Source of the DNA: Pelagimonas sp. | GTDB taxonomy: Bacteria > Pseudomonadota > Alphaproteobacteria > Rhodobacterales > Rhodobacteraceae | DNA: 64,000 nt | NCBI GenBank assembly: GCA_025210345.1 | Contig: JAOARX010000006.1 | Span: forward strand, 62,001-126,000 | Direction of reading: 5' to 3' | Shown here: piece after piece, positions 54,254 to 64,000 of the stretch | Layout: each line of letters starts with the position of its first letter | How positions within the stretch are numbered: the stretch's first letter is position 1 | Notes under the pieces: generated by a model | Told to the model about the DNA's origin: nothing | What the model saw: the letters and a program-made list of their open reading frames with translations, nothing else | Databases searched by the model: none | Position numbers and translations under genes: made by a program

Positions 54254-54661
54254 TCAGGTGGTTTTCCAATGCTCAGGGGGCAAGACGCCGGTCTTTTCGC
54301 TAAGCTCCTGAATGTCAGAGATCAAAATCACCTTGATCGGTGAGCACAGATCCAGAACGGTTTGCAGCAGACGGGCCATCCCGGTTTGGTAATCCTGCGA
54401 CGTCAGGATATAGCTGGGTGCCCCTGCGGGAAAGCGCCTGACTTGGCGTGATAGTCCCATCACCTTATACATGATGTCTACATAACTGCCGCTAATCCCT
54501 GTGACCTGCCGTGCATCCGTCATCATGACATAGGTGGGATCGAACAACGGATTGTCGAGATATTCCAAGAAGGCTGCCCGACCGTCTTCTGCGGTCATCT
54601 TACCGTAAAATCGAAAGAAGCTGGCGCGCTGTTCTGGGTCAACGAAGATCGTATAGGGCAT
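54254..54661 (-). CDS. Hypothetical protein, STAS/SpoIIAA-like appearance
   Basis: The 135 residues begin PYTIFVDPEQRASFFRFYGK, followed by GRAAFLEYLDNPLFDPTYVM and MTDARQVTGISG, a strand-helix order recalling SpoIIAA-like/STAS fold domains of unknown role. There is no signal or membrane segment. Similar short proteins are common in roseobacters as far as I recall. 66 bases separate it from hslV and it is downstream of trxA on the same strand. Confidence 0.65.
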   Translation of the reverse strand: MPYTIFVDPEQRASFFRFYGKMTAEDGRAAFLEYLDNPLFDPTYVMMTDARQVTGISGSYVDIMYKVMGLSRQVRRFPAGAPSYILTSQDYQTGMARLLQTVLDLCSPIKVILISDIQELSEKTGVLPPEHWKTT

Positions 54662-54753
54662 CGTGTTGGGCTAGACTCGAGTGCTGAAAGTCATGGTGGT
54701 ACAGATCCTTGTAGCTGTTTATCTTGTCATTCAAACCTGCATGATCGCAAAGA

Positions 54754-54778
54754 AAAACCCCACCAAAGGCGGGGTTTT
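54754..54778 (-). terminator. Intrinsic terminator after trxA
   Basis: On the minus strand AAAACCCCGCC pairs with GGTGGGGTTTT around TTT, with one G-U pair, and leads into more Ts. On the plus strand the same arms carry an A-C mismatch, so it works best for trxA transcripts. Confidence 0.82.
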
Positions 54779-54808
54779 CACTGTCGGAGTTCACAAAGAG
54801 TGAAAAGA

Positions 54809-55129
54809 TCAGATGGATTCGTCGATCCAGGACTTCAGGGCCGCTTTGGGGGCTGCGCCCGCGCGGTTCGAAATTGGTTGACCGTCCTTGAAGATGAACA
54901 GCGCGGGGATCCCACGCACACCCATGGCCGCGGCCGAGTTGGGGTTGCTGTCCACGTCGACCTTGGCGATTTTCACCGCATCGCCGTATTCAGCCGCCAG
55001 CTCTTCCAATGCGGGGCCGATCTGTTTGCAGGGGCCACACCATTCTGCCCAGAAATCTACGACAACGGGGACGTCCGAGTTTTTGACTTCTGCATCAAAG
55101 GTGGCGTCGGTAACGGCAACAGTGGCCAT
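54809..55129 (-). CDS. trxA: Thioredoxin
   Basis: General cytosolic disulfide reductant. [20 protein letters not shown] holds the CGPC active site at 31-34, and [12 protein letters not shown] has the cis-Pro. 106 residues. GGAG precedes the ATG. It is the end of the tsaE-amgK-murU-addB-addA-trxA run, separated by 57 bases from addA, and is followed by a terminator. Confidence 0.97.
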   Translation of the reverse strand: MATVAVTDATFDAEVKNSDVPVVVDFWAEWCGPCKQIGPALEELAAEYGDAVKIAKVDVDSNPNSAAAMGVRGIPALFIFKDGQPISNRAGAAPKAALKSWIDESI

Positions 55130-55186
55130 GGGAATTCTCCTGCTTGGGTTGGCTTGGGCAGAACCTAGGTAGAGGTGCGCATATCG

Positions 55187-58100
55187 TCAAGATGCCCCGG
55201 CACGTTCAAGCGCTTGTGTTACAGCCTTGCCAGACAACGGCATATAGTGGTTGTTCGCGGTCCACAAAACGCCGGTTTCGATCTGCCTGCCCGGATAAAT
55301 CTGAGCCAAAGCAGCGGCATAGGCCCCCATTTGCCGCAAGATCCCTTCGGGGGTTTGATCGGGGGTCTGGGGCACATTGCGATTGGTTTTGAAATCCACC
55401 GCGATCACGCGGTCGTGTGTGACGATCAGGCGGTCAATGAGACCATGCAACCGGCCAATCCCCGCGATATCAGCGGTGATTGGCACTTCGGATAGGCCAT
55501 CGGGGCTGAAAATGAACGCAAGGGCTTGGTCCGAAAGCACGCTGAGTGCTTCGGAGGCGATCACATCCATGATCGGTGCGGCGATCTCTGTTTCGGCCTC
55601 CTTGGATAGGTGAGCGACCAAACGGGGGATCATATCGCCGCGCTGATCCGGCGTCAGCGGTGCCAGGAGTTCCAGCATCAGATGAAGCGCGGTGCCCCGT
55701 GCTTTGGCCAGCTCTTCTTCGTCACCTTGCATGCCGGGAAGCGCCTTGGCCCCACCCAGATCAGAGGGCGCGACCGTTTTGGTGTCTTGAGGCGGATCCG
55801 GCAGCGGTTGGGTCAGATCCAGCGGGTCGGCGGTGGGCTTTGGCGCGCGGGGGTCTTGTTCGATCACAGCAAGATCATGGGGGTTCAGATGGGTCAGGCT
55901 TAGCCCGGCCCCCTGTCCCAGCTCCCCAAAGTGGAAACCCCGCTCGGTGGCACCTGCGCGGGTCATGCCCAGCTGGGCCTTATGATACCAGGATGTGCCG
56001 TCTTTCCCCAAATCCCCGGCGGCGGCCATGATCAGCCAGCGTTCGGCGCGGGTCATGGCGACGTACAGCAGGCGGTCGCGTTCCTGGGCGTCCTTGTCAC
56101 GGGCGCGTTCGACCGCTTCGGCCTGACGCGTGGGCAGGCTGTTGGCGGATTGTTTCCAGAACACGCCGGCCTTATCGCGCAACAGTGTGCTTTTGACCTG
56201 ATTGTCTTTCCGGCTGGGCGCACAGTCGGGCAGGATGACAATGGGGGCCTCCAGCCCCTTGGATCCATGCACCGTCATCACCCGCAGGGTCGTGCCGGCC
56301 GCGTCGGGGGCGCGCTTGATCTCAAGGTTGTCGGCCTGCGCCCATTCCAGAAACCCAGTCAGGGACGGCACGGTGGTTTGTTCATAGGCCAGAGCCTGCC
56401 CCAACAGGGCGTTCACGCCATCCTCGGCCTCTTGCCCCAAACGCCCAATCAGGCGCTTGCGCCCGTCGTGGTGGGTCAGGATGCGTTCGATCAGGTCGTA
56501 GGGGCGCAGAAAATCGGTCTGCCCCATCAGGTCGTCCAGAACCTGCATGACCTCGGGAAAGTCGTCTTTGCGATCCCGCAGCCCTTCCCACAGGTATTTC
56601 CGGGTCCGCCTGTGTGCGAGGTCAAACAGCTGCTCTTCGCTGATCCCGAACAAGGGGGAACGCAGCGCCGTCGCAAGGGAAAGGCTGTCTTCGGGGGTGG
56701 CCAAAAAGGACAAGAGCGCAATCACGTCACGCACGGCAAGTTCCGACATCACCTTAAGCCGATCGGCCCCGGCAATGGGCAGGTTTTCCTGTTTGCAGGC
56801 GCGAATGATCTCTTTGAACAAACGGCCACGCGACCGCACGAGGATCAGGAAATCCCCGGCGTGTACGGGCCGCGCCTGATACCTGCCGCTGTGCCCGATC
56901 TCGATGGGCAGAGGTGTCTTGGCCTCGATGGTTTCGCGGATGAAACCCGCGATGCGTTGGGCAAGCAGCACGCTGTGATGCTGGGCACCGACACGGTCAA
57001 GCGGTTCAAACCATGCGCCTTCTTCGTCTTTGTCCGGGGGGGTCGCTTCGATCACGGGCCATAGATCAACACGGCCAGGCATGTCGGATTTAAACGCCTT
57101 GTGCCGTTGATCTTCGGTAAACCCCGAGCTGATCGCCCCGTCAAAGGTTTCGTCCACCACCTTGAGGATCGGGCTGGCGGATCGGAAAGAATATTCGAGA
57201 ACCATGGCATGCAGCGGCTCTTCGGCGCGGCTAAGACGGTCGCGGAATTCTTCGCGCATGCGGTCAAATTCACTGGGATCAGCGCCCTGGAACGAATAGA
57301 TCGACTGTTTCTTGTCCCCGACAACAAAGATCGTGCGGCGAATGTCGGATCGCGCGCCTTCGCCGCTGGTGAACTCATGGGCAAGGCGTTCGATCACCTG
57401 CCATTGTACGGGGCTGGTGTCCTGGGCTTCGTCCACAAGAATGTGGTCAATGCCGCCATCAAGACGGTACAGCACCCATTCCGCCACGCGCGGATCGGAC
57501 AAAAGATCGCGCGCACGGGTGATCAGGTCATCAAAATCCAGCCAGCCGCGCAGTTGTTTTTCGTGTTCGTAGGTCGCAAGGAAAACCTGCGCGAACTGAT
57601 GCAGCGCGTGGTCCTTTTCGGCGGCGATCAGGGCAAGACGGGCGTCTCTGGCGGTTTCCACGCGAAGCATCAGGGCATTCAAGCGGTCCATATATGGGGC
57701 CAGCTCACCTTCGCGTAGGGCTTTGGTTGGAAAGCTGTTCACTTTCGCTGTGAAAGGGGATTTGGCGCTTGCACCCGTAAGCAGCGTGTTTTCCAGTTTT
57801 TCCAAACTCGTAGTGCTGACCGAAGTTATATTGGCAAGTTTTTGCGCCGCCTTTTCGTTGTTTCCACCTGATGCAATCAGGGTTGGAAGGATAGAGTTGA
57901 TCAGCTCAAGCTCGCCACCGAGAAAGACCTGGCTCAGCAATTCTTCCAGCGACAGATCGGGATCAATCCCATAGTCGGCACGCAGATCAGCGGCACTTTT
58001 GGGGGTGGCAAACGCGTCTTTCAGGCCGGCGATGGCATATAGCAGCGCACCCGATGTCGTGTCCGCGATAAAGGGTGCGATGCCCCGGACCAGATGGGCG

Positions 58101-58606
58101 TGCTCACCGTCCGCCATGCCATCAAGGATCTCGGCGCGCAACAGTTCGGCGGCGCGGTCTTCCATTTCCTTGAACTGGGGCGAAACCTGTGCCTCAAGCG
58201 GGAACCGCCGCAAGAGCGACGCACAAAAAGAGTGGATGGTCTGAATACGCAGCCCACCGGGTGTCTCAATCGCGCGGGCAAAGAGCGTGCGGGCGTCTTG
58301 CAGGAACTCTGACGTCAGATCAACATCGACCCCCATGATCTCAAGCTCGCTGCGCAGCTGGGGATCAGAGGACATCGCCCAGCCCCCCAACCGCCTGAAC
58401 AAACGGTTTTGCATCTCGCTGGCGGCGGCCTTGGTGTAGGTCAGGCACAGGATATGCGAGGGATCGACCCCATCCAGCAGCAGCCGCGCAACCCGGTCGG
58501 TCAGCACCCGGGTTTTCCCGGACCCCGCGTTTGCAGCCAGCCAAGTGGACTGGGACGGGCGGGCGGCATCCACCTGCCGTTGGGTGGCATCATCGCGGTT
58601 CAGCAT
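55187..58606 (-). CDS. addA: Double-strand break repair helicase-nuclease AddA
   Basis: UvrD-type helicase and nuclease subunit of AddAB, which resects breaks and loads RecA. From the ATG at 58606 (1139 residues), AANAGSGKTRVLTDRVARLL is the Walker A (about 24-32), HILVDEAQDTSPVQW is the DEAQD box, and VMTVHGSKGLEAPIVILPD is helicase motif V. The C-terminal nuclease has GRLHGLIDRLIV and VIAVDFKTNRNVP with the catalytic Asp-Lys. It overlaps addB at TGATG. Confidence 0.96.
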   Translation of the reverse strand: MLNRDDATQRQVDAARPSQSTWLAANAGSGKTRVLTDRVARLLLDGVDPSHILCLTYTKAAASEMQNRLFRRLGGWAMSSDPQLRSELEIMGVDVDLTSEFLQDARTLFARAIETPGGLRIQTIHSFCASLLRRFPLEAQVSPQFKEMEDRAAELLRAEILDGMADGEHAHLVRGIAPFIADTTSGALLYAIAGLKDAFATPKSAADLRADYGIDPDLSLEELLSQVFLGGELELINSILPTLIASGGNNEKAAQKLANITSVSTTSLEKLENTLLTGASAKSPFTAKVNSFPTKALREGELAPYMDRLNALMLRVETARDARLALIAAEKDHALHQFAQVFLATYEHEKQLRGWLDFDDLITRARDLLSDPRVAEWVLYRLDGGIDHILVDEAQDTSPVQWQVIERLAHEFTSGEGARSDIRRTIFVVGDKKQSIYSFQGADPSEFDRMREEFRDRLSRAEEPLHAMVLEYSFRSASPILKVVDETFDGAISSGFTEDQRHKAFKSDMPGRVDLWPVIEATPPDKDEEGAWFEPLDRVGAQHHSVLLAQRIAGFIRETIEAKTPLPIEIGHSGRYQARPVHAGDFLILVRSRGRLFKEIIRACKQENLPIAGADRLKVMSELAVRDVIALLSFLATPEDSLSLATALRSPLFGISEEQLFDLAHRRTRKYLWEGLRDRKDDFPEVMQVLDDLMGQTDFLRPYDLIERILTHHDGRKRLIGRLGQEAEDGVNALLGQALAYEQTTVPSLTGFLEWAQADNLEIKRAPDAAGTTLRVMTVHGSKGLEAPIVILPDCAPSRKDNQVKSTLLRDKAGVFWKQSANSLPTRQAEAVERARDKDAQERDRLLYVAMTRAERWLIMAAAGDLGKDGTSWYHKAQLGMTRAGATERGFHFGELGQGAGLSLTHLNPHDLAVIEQDPRAPKPTADPLDLTQPLPDPPQDTKTVAPSDLGGAKALPGMQGDEEELAKARGTALHLMLELLAPLTPDQRGDMIPRLVAHLSKEAETEIAAPIMDVIASEALSVLSDQALAFIFSPDGLSEVPITADIAGIGRLHGLIDRLIVTHDRVIAVDFKTNRNVPQTPDQTPEGILRQMGAYAAALAQIYPGRQIETGVLWTANNHYMPLSGKAVTQALERAGAS

Positions 58607-61536
58607 CAGACCATCCCCTTTCGCACGGGTATATCCGTCACATCCCATTCGCCGAACCGCGAAAGATGATCATAATCCGCTGCATCCCCGTCTTTCATCA
58701 ACGCCCGCCGCGCCGTGTACCCCTGTTTCGGATCCGCGTAGCTGGTCATCAGTTTGACGAACTCTTCCCAAACCTGCTCCGGAGAAATCTGATCCAGCGG
58801 GGCTGGGACTTCTTTGGGGGTCGCCGGTTGAAGCGAAATATAGCGCGCGCGCTCGACGTGGCGGGGATGCAGGTTTTCAAAGGCGCCAAAATGCACCATC
58901 GCCGCCTCTAACAGCAATTGTTTGTCAAAGTGCAGCTGGGCGTTTTCGGTGGGGGCGCTTCCGGTCTTGTAGTCATAGATATGCGCGCCGCCGCGGTCAT
59001 CTATGTCGATCCGGTCGGCCTTGGCCGTCAGGGTAAAGCCCAGCGCGGGGATGGTCTGCGCGCCCTTGACCTCAAGATTGTCGGGATGCGCCGTGGCAGC
59101 GGATTGGCGCTGGGCCTCACCATCGACAAACCACTGGGCCACGCGCTCCATCTTTTCCAGCCAAAGTGCGCGCGCGGTGGGAAAGGGGATGGTTTCCGGA
59201 TCACCCAGAAAGGCGCGGGCGCGGGTGATCAACTCATCTGTATCCAGTTTCGCTGGGTCATCCAGCGTGGCCTTTACGAACTCTTCCAGCAGGGAATGGA
59301 TCAGGGTGCCACGCAAGAGCGCGTCGGGCTCTTGCATCAGCGGGTCAAGCGGGCTTAGGCGCAGGATCTTTTGCGCGTAAATCGCATAGGGATCCCGGAT
59401 CAGTTTCTTGATCGCCGTAACGGAAAGCTTTGTGGGCCGCGCCGCAAGTGGGGGCGCGGGGGACGGGCGTTGCGCGGGGTCAGCGGGGATTGGCGCCTCG
59501 ATCAGGCGGGCCTGTTCCAGCCATTGATCACCGCGTGCTTTCATCGCGTCCAGGGCCTTTTGCCCGTCGCGTTCAGGCAGGCCGCGCATCAGGTTCATCA
59601 GCCGGTTCACCCAGCGCGAGGGCACCGTTTCCGCATCGTCGGATTTCACCGATCGCGTCAGCCAGACCTCGGGTGCACAGGCGGCCTGTTGGAAATCATG
59701 CGCAGACAGGCCGATTTTGCGCTCTGGCAGCAGCAGCCCGGCCTTGGCGCGCATCTGGCGGTTCAGCCAGGGATCGGCCGAAGGCATTTCCGGCCACGAC
59801 CCTTCGTTCAGGCCTGACAGGATCAGCAGGTCGGCCCCCATGACGCGGGCTTCTAGCGTGCCCCAGATCTTGATCAGCGGATGCGGCGCGTCGCGGTCGC
59901 GGACTTCTTCGCGCGCGATGATCGCGCCAAAGAGATCGGCGTAATCCGTGGCGTTCATATCCGCGCCAAAGGCGGCTTCGTCTTGCAGGTTGGTGCAGGC
60001 TTGACGCAGCTTTCGACCGGCGTTCTTGTCCCAAAGCGGATCGGATCCACCCGTGGGACCCGCGCAGATCGCCTCGGCCAAGGCGATGTGATCCGCGACC
60101 CAATCCGCAAGCGGGCGAAGACCGGAAACCGGAAGATCACAAAACGTATCTGCCAGCCAATTGGCCCAATCCTGTTTGTCATGGGAAACGCCCCAGGCGC
60201 GGATCTTATCCGCCGAAGGATAGGGCCAACCCGCGCTCCGGATGTGCAGCTCTAGATCGCGGGTGTGCAGCAGATGGGTGTTTCTGTCTGCGCCCGCATG
60301 GGTCAGCGGGTGTTTGAGCAGCGTCAGCAGGGCCTCGGCGGTCAACGGGGCCTGATACAGCGCCGCCACATGCCGCAGCAGGCGACCGGGCGGGGTGAGC
60401 TGCGCCGGAATCCCGGCGGAATCATCAGGCAAAATACCAAACCGATCAAGCGCGGCCGTGACCTGACGTGTCAGCATCCGATCCGGTGTAATCAGCGCCG
60501 CGGTCTGACCGTCCTGAACCGCACGGCGCAGGCGCAATGCAATGGCCAGGGCTTCGTCACGCGGGGTGGGGGCTTCGATCAGCGTCAGCTCTTGTGTCGC
60601 TTTGGTCAAAGGGGCCAGGTCCGGCCCCTCGGTCAGCCATTGGTGGGTCACCGGCGCGGGGCGCAGCGCCAGCGAAATCAACCGGTTGCGATCCGGATTG
60701 GGGGCTGGGGTCTGATGCCAGGGTGTGACGTCATCCGGCGCGACATCCAGATCCCTCATAAGCTGGGCATAGCGATATTGCGGGTGGTCGGCCCCGGTCA
60801 AAGGGGTGTCCAGCCGCGACCAGACATCCGGGGGCATGGCATCATCAAATCCCGGCAGGATCAGGGCCCCCTGCGGCAGATGCGCAACCGCTTTCATAAA
60901 ATCGGCGGTGGTCCCGCGTGACCCTGTTGATCCGGCAATCAGGATCGGGTGCTGGGGCGGGGTGGCCTGCCACTGTTTCAAACGCGCCTCAAGCGCGAGG
61001 CGGGCATAGGCCTGACGATCCGGCGCGCTGTCCTTTTCAAAATAGTGCTGGACGATTTTAAAGAATTCCAACGCGCGTTCCCAATGGCCGGATTGGTCCG
61101 AAACATCCAGGTTTGCCACCGCCTCGGGCGAGACCTCTTCGCCCTGCATTTCCTCCATCAGTGTCGCGAGACTGTCGGACAGATCAAACAAAGAGGCGCG
61201 CGGAGCCAGACCCGGCTGGGCATCCAACAGCCGCGACACAAGCCCCGTCAGTTCCAGTCTGCGCCGCAGTGCGGGCACAGGATCGGGCAGATCCGGCGCG
61301 GTCAGCGGGTCGGTGAGGTCCGTCAAAAGACGCACGCGCGGCAAAAGCGTGGGCGGCCCCTGATCAAAGATCTCGCGCAGGCGGCGGGCCATGCGCGTGG
61401 TGTTCACATACAACTCTACCCGCGCCATCGCCTCGGGCGGGCCCTTGTGGCGCGCATGCAGCCCATCGACCAGGGCGCGTGGGAAATCCACACCGGGGGG
61501 CAACGAAAACAGGCGGGGGCCAGATGTCTCAAACAT
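58606..61536 (-). CDS. addB: Double-strand break repair protein AddB
   Basis: Partner of AddA in break resection, alphaproteobacterial form. [20 protein letters not shown] and [18 protein letters not shown] are typical at the start; a helicase-like body follows without a clear functional Walker A; the C-terminal nuclease has [20 protein letters not shown] then YDYKTG with catalytic D and K (near 890-905). 976 residues. Overlaps murU by 8 bases and addA by 1-3 bases. Confidence 0.95.
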   Translation of the reverse strand: MFETSGPRLFSLPPGVDFPRALVDGLHARHKGPPEAMARVELYVNTTRMARRLREIFDQGPPTLLPRVRLLTDLTDPLTAPDLPDPVPALRRRLELTGLVSRLLDAQPGLAPRASLFDLSDSLATLMEEMQGEEVSPEAVANLDVSDQSGHWERALEFFKIVQHYFEKDSAPDRQAYARLALEARLKQWQATPPQHPILIAGSTGSRGTTADFMKAVAHLPQGALILPGFDDAMPPDVWSRLDTPLTGADHPQYRYAQLMRDLDVAPDDVTPWHQTPAPNPDRNRLISLALRPAPVTHQWLTEGPDLAPLTKATQELTLIEAPTPRDEALAIALRLRRAVQDGQTAALITPDRMLTRQVTAALDRFGILPDDSAGIPAQLTPPGRLLRHVAALYQAPLTAEALLTLLKHPLTHAGADRNTHLLHTRDLELHIRSAGWPYPSADKIRAWGVSHDKQDWANWLADTFCDLPVSGLRPLADWVADHIALAEAICAGPTGGSDPLWDKNAGRKLRQACTNLQDEAAFGADMNATDYADLFGAIIAREEVRDRDAPHPLIKIWGTLEARVMGADLLILSGLNEGSWPEMPSADPWLNRQMRAKAGLLLPERKIGLSAHDFQQAACAPEVWLTRSVKSDDAETVPSRWVNRLMNLMRGLPERDGQKALDAMKARGDQWLEQARLIEAPIPADPAQRPSPAPPLAARPTKLSVTAIKKLIRDPYAIYAQKILRLSPLDPLMQEPDALLRGTLIHSLLEEFVKATLDDPAKLDTDELITRARAFLGDPETIPFPTARALWLEKMERVAQWFVDGEAQRQSAATAHPDNLEVKGAQTIPALGFTLTAKADRIDIDDRGGAHIYDYKTGSAPTENAQLHFDKQLLLEAAMVHFGAFENLHPRHVERARYISLQPATPKEVPAPLDQISPEQVWEEFVKLMTSYADPKQGYTARRALMKDGDAADYDHLSRFGEWDVTDIPVRKGMV

Positions 61537-62197
61537 TCAATAAATCTTCTGCAAGAACAATACCTTGGGGGTGTCCGACGTCGCACCATTTGCCCGGATA
61601 GGGCAGACCGTACAGCCGGTTATTCTCTGCCATCTTGTTCCACAGAAGGTTGAGGGAAAAGACCTTTTCTTGGATGCTATGCAGGCCGTCTGTTTTGATG
61701 ATCTGCGCGCCGGTATAAACATAGTCGCCCTTGCGGATCAGCTGGCCATCCTCGGCCAGATCAAAGTCGCCGCCGCCTTGTCGGCCAATGGCGTTTTGCA
61801 GCGGAACACATAGCAACAGCGCACCCATCTGGTCGGGGTTCCATGCGGCCTGTAGCAGGTCCAAAGGGTTCGGACCCGACCAGACCGCATCGGTGTTCAG
61901 AGTAAATGCGGGATCATTTCCCAAAATCGGAAGCGCATTGCGCAGGCCACCCCCAGTGTCGAGGATCTCGGGTGATTCAACGATGACCTCGACCGGCGCA
62001 TTGGCCAGATGTGTTTGGATTTGGTCGGCCTTATAGTGGGCGTTGACGACACGGGTTGCGATCCCTTGGGTCAGGTCCAGGGCGTGATCAATCAAGGGTT
62101 TGCCAGCAACCGGCAACAGGGGCTTGGGGCGGTCCTGTGTCAGGTGCTTCATCCGTGTGCCGAACCCGGCGGCAAATAGCATTACGGCGTTGGGCAT
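61529..62197 (-). CDS. murU: Nucleotidyltransferase, MurU-like (MurNAc-1-phosphate uridylyltransferase)
   Basis: Forms UDP-MurNAc from MurNAc-1-phosphate in cell-wall recycling. [20 protein letters not shown] continuing LLPVAGKPL is the nucleotidyltransferase signature with GFGTR at 11-15 and the conserved Lys. 222 residues. It follows amgK (16-base overlap), the same partner as in Pseudomonas, which supports MurU rather than another sugar-nucleotide transferase. Symbol assigned by family and context. Confidence 0.88.
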   Translation of the reverse strand: MPNAVMLFAAGFGTRMKHLTQDRPKPLLPVAGKPLIDHALDLTQGIATRVVNAHYKADQIQTHLANAPVEVIVESPEILDTGGGLRNALPILGNDPAFTLNTDAVWSGPNPLDLLQAAWNPDQMGALLLCVPLQNAIGRQGGGDFDLAEDGQLIRKGDYVYTGAQIIKTDGLHSIQEKVFSLNLLWNKMAENNRLYGLPYPGKWCDVGHPQGIVLAEDLLNV

Positions 62198-63135
62198 GTG
62201 GATTTCAACCTGTTCAAGTGGGTGCTGTCGGGGTGGGGAAGTGCCCCCTCCAAAACCGCCCTAAGCGGGGCCAGTTCAGGATGGCGCAGATTGTCCTGCA
62301 GATGGGCCCAGACACGCGGGATCAGATCAATGTAACCGGGTTTGCCGCGCAGTTTCGCCAAACGGGCAAAGATTCCAAGAATGCGCAGATTTCGCTGGGC
62401 CCCCAGGACCGCCAATGAGGCACGGAACGGGGCTTCGGGCGTTTGGGTTTGCTGGATGAAATGCGCGATACAGGCTTGGGCCACCTCTGGGCTGACATCG
62501 CGGCGCGCATCCTGAAGAAGAGAGGCCAGATCATAGGCGCGATGGCCGCGCAGCGCGTCCTGAAAATCCAAAAGACCCAAGCGCGCCGGGCCTTGCCGAT
62601 CCGGCAACAACAAGGCGTTTTCAGCATGATAGTCCCGCAAGATCATCACATCATTGGGGGTCGCAAAGGCCCTAAGCGCGGGCAACAGGGCCTGAGACGC
62701 GGATGCAATCGCATCGGGGGCGTCCGTGTAATGAAGAAATGCGAGATCAATGGCGCCCGCCAGATAGTCGGGCGTCGCAATGGGCAGATCAGCGGGCGGG
62801 GCGTGGCGATGCAGCGCGATCAGAGCCTCGGTTGCCAGAATATAGAGCGCGCGTTCCTGCGCGGGGTCCTTTGCAAGATCCGCCAACAGGCCCGTGCCGA
62901 AATCTTCGATCAACAAAAGGCCGGGGGCTTCGGCGTAGATCTGCGGTGCGCTGAGACCGATCTGGTTCAAATGTCGCGCCAAACGCGCAAAGAGGGTCAC
63001 GTCACCTTCGGGATCCTGCATCAAGATGGCGGTTTTTCCACCCTTGTTCAGGCGCGTATAGCGGCGCGCCGAAGCGTCGCCCGGCAGGGGGTGCGCATCG
63101 GCGTCCCCCCAGCCCTGTTCGTCAAGCAACCTCAC
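62182..63135 (-). CDS. amgK: Phosphotransferase, AmgK-like (anomeric MurNAc/GlcNAc kinase)
   Basis: Phosphorylates C1 of free MurNAc in the bypass of UDP-GlcNAc synthesis. The aminoglycoside-phosphotransferase fold shows [20 protein letters not shown] with the ATP-binding Lys, [13 protein letters not shown] with the catalytic Asp (near 200) and [10 protein letters not shown] with the metal-binding Asp. 317 residues. Overlaps tsaE by ATGA (63132-63135) and murU by 16 bases. Confidence 0.88.
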   Translation of the reverse strand: MRLLDEQGWGDADAHPLPGDASARRYTRLNKGGKTAILMQDPEGDVTLFARLARHLNQIGLSAPQIYAEAPGLLLIEDFGTGLLADLAKDPAQERALYILATEALIALHRHAPPADLPIATPDYLAGAIDLAFLHYTDAPDAIASASQALLPALRAFATPNDVMILRDYHAENALLLPDRQGPARLGLLDFQDALRGHRAYDLASLLQDARRDVSPEVAQACIAHFIQQTQTPEAPFRASLAVLGAQRNLRILGIFARLAKLRGKPGYIDLIPRVWAHLQDNLRHPELAPLRAVLEGALPHPDSTHLNRLKSTCPTP

Positions 63136-63605
63136 GATTGCAGGCCTTTCACGATGGTGGACCAGCGGTCGTGCGTCCAGCTAAGCGACATGAGGCGTGC
63201 ATCTGGCTGTTCGGCATTTTCAAGCGTGATGGACAGCGCGGTATCCGGGGTCAAATCCTCTAATCGGTCGGGCCATTCAACCAGGCAAATGGCGGTTTCA
63301 AACGCGTCTGACAGGCCAAGTTCGACACATTCATCCGGCGATCCCAGCCGATACAGATCCGCATGCCAAAGTTCACCCGCGCGCGTGTCATAAACCTGGA
63401 CAAGCGTAAACGTGGGCGAGGGAACGTCTTCTGGTGTGTCTTGCAAGGATTGGATCAGGCTGCGCGCAAAATGGGTTTTCCCGACGCCAATGCTGCCCGT
63501 CAGCAAAATCACGTCACCCGGGCGCAATTCCTGCCCGATCCGTTGCGCCAGCGCCTGGGTGGCCTGTGGTGACGTGAGCGGAATTTCATGTGTGGAACGG
63601 GTCAT
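63132..63605 (-). CDS. tsaE: tRNA threonylcarbamoyladenosine biosynthesis ATPase TsaE
   Basis: Essential ATPase cooperating with TsaB and TsaD to form t6A37 in tRNA. The ATG at 63605 gives 157 residues: LLTGSIGVGKTHFARSLIQS with the P-loop at 37-44, DVPSPTFTLVQVYDTRAGEL with the YxxRxxx-like segment, and WHADLYRLGSPDE with the conserved Asp and Tyr. An upstream start at 63626 adds 7 residues. It is the first gene of the operon seen, 37 bases after the PAS protein. Confidence 0.93.
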   Translation of the reverse strand: MTRSTHEIPLTSPQATQALAQRIGQELRPGDVILLTGSIGVGKTHFARSLIQSLQDTPEDVPSPTFTLVQVYDTRAGELWHADLYRLGSPDECVELGLSDAFETAICLVEWPDRLEDLTPDTALSITLENAEQPDARLMSLSWTHDRWSTIVKGLQS

Positions 63606-63642
63606 GTTTCCTACATGCCCGAGCAACGCCCCGGTCGCAACC

Positions 63643-64000
63643 TTACGCCAGTTCGGTCGAGGCCATTTCGTTGGCTATCGCCGGGGTTGCTGTGCTTAGC
63701 ACGTCAAACCGGACCAGGGTGGCGCCAGACGACACCGGTTCAATCCGACACATCAGGCGCACGCCTTCTTTGGTCTCAATCTCGACATTCCAGGCTTTGC
63801 GGTTCTGCAGGGTCAGCACATAGTCGCGCAATTCCGACCACGCGGCGTTGGGTTTGCACGCCCCTTGCCAGACAAGGCTGGTGTCGATGATCGTGATCTC
63901 ACCGGTGCCTGTGTTCGCCGGGACGCCCCACAGCTTGTGGTAGGCCGCGTTGCAATAGGTTTTGACCCCCAGCCGAGAGAACACCACCACTGCGGTATCG
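63643..64000 (-). CDS. PAS-domain protein, C-terminal part (cut by window edge)
   Basis: The last 118 codons of a longer gene. The frame stays open to base 64000 (DTAVVVFSRLGVKTYCNAAY), then YHKLWGVPANTG and a PAS-like RKAWNVEIETKEGVRLMCRI with RIEPVSSGATLVRFDV. The PAS fold senses ligands or redox. No histidine-kinase domain is visible in this part, and the end (NEMASTELA) is short. It may be a PAS-containing signalling protein whose N-terminus and output domain are outside the window. Confidence 0.7.
   Translation of the reverse strand, partial: DTAVVVFSRLGVKTYCNAAYHKLWGVPANTGTGEITIIDTSLVWQGACKPNAAWSELRDYVLTLQNRKAWNVEIETKEGVRLMCRIEPVSSGATLVRFDVLSTATPAIANEMASTELA

Noticed and set aside
1-64000. 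Insertion sequences, prophage, CRISPR, tRNA or rRNA genes
   Set aside because: No transposase, integrase, repeat array or cloverleaf-like sequence was recognised in any gap.

Overview
The window is a stretch of alphaproteobacterial chromosome, almost certainly from the Roseobacter group (Rhodobacteraceae). The evidence is gene content and order: dnaQ-coaE-aroE-maf facing away from rho-mnmE-mnmG-rsmG-parA-parB, an AddAB rather than RecBCD repair enzyme, an HslV with an N-terminal propeptide, a NavSp/NavMs-type sodium channel, and coding GC that looks near 60%. No mobile element, rRNA, tRNA or CRISPR array was found; almost all of the DNA is coding.

Bases 1-9600 are the replication-origin region. 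Two divergent gene blocks (dnaQ, coaE, aroE, maf to the left; rho, mnmE, mnmG, rsmG, parA, parB to the right) flank a 524-base non-coding gap holding a perfect DnaA box, several near matches, an AT-rich tract and GANTC sites, which I read as oriC. Two perfect 16-base parS palindromes are embedded in the first codons of mnmG and rsmG, next to the genes for the proteins that use them (ParA, ParB). A degenerate third site lies in coaE.

Bases 9600-24900 hold housekeeping genes: hemW-rdgB-rph leftward; hrcA-grpE rightward with a strong terminator; mutS; a malic enzyme fused to a phosphotransacetylase-like domain; a PfkB sugar kinase; an exported MsrA; an SCP2 protein; argG; a membrane protein; and threonine dehydratase.

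Bases 24900-37000 contain a divergent Hpt protein / response-regulator-phosphatase pair, two Nudix hydrolases, Hsp33, a CCA-adding-type enzyme, a coupled pair of ABC exporter half-transporters preceded by a putative 11-residue leader peptide, a TrmA/RlmD-like RNA methyltransferase, a voltage-gated sodium channel, an L,D-transpeptidase lipoprotein and a CAP-domain lipoprotein. Bases 37000-44650 continue with a second, Tat-exported L,D-transpeptidase, a tiny membrane protein, ferrochelatase, a methyltransferase and ComF sharing one CATATG at their starts, glutaredoxin, a nitrilase-family amidase, a MarR regulator, a YciI protein, UbiG and prolyl aminopeptidase.

Bases 44700-50250 are a complete peptide/nickel-type ABC importer (two permeases, a double ATPase, a Tat-exported binding protein), closed by a terminator. 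Directly after it, bases 50300-51970, is a small lower-GC two-gene cassette (SET-domain protein plus an unknown protein with CorA-like layout) with its own terminator; this is the most novel-looking item. The rest runs leftward: hslV, an unknown membrane/winged-helix-like gene wedged between hslV and hslU, hslU, a hypothetical protein, and the operon PAS protein / tsaE / amgK / murU / addB / addA / trxA, which links tRNA modification, cell-wall recycling and double-strand-break repair.
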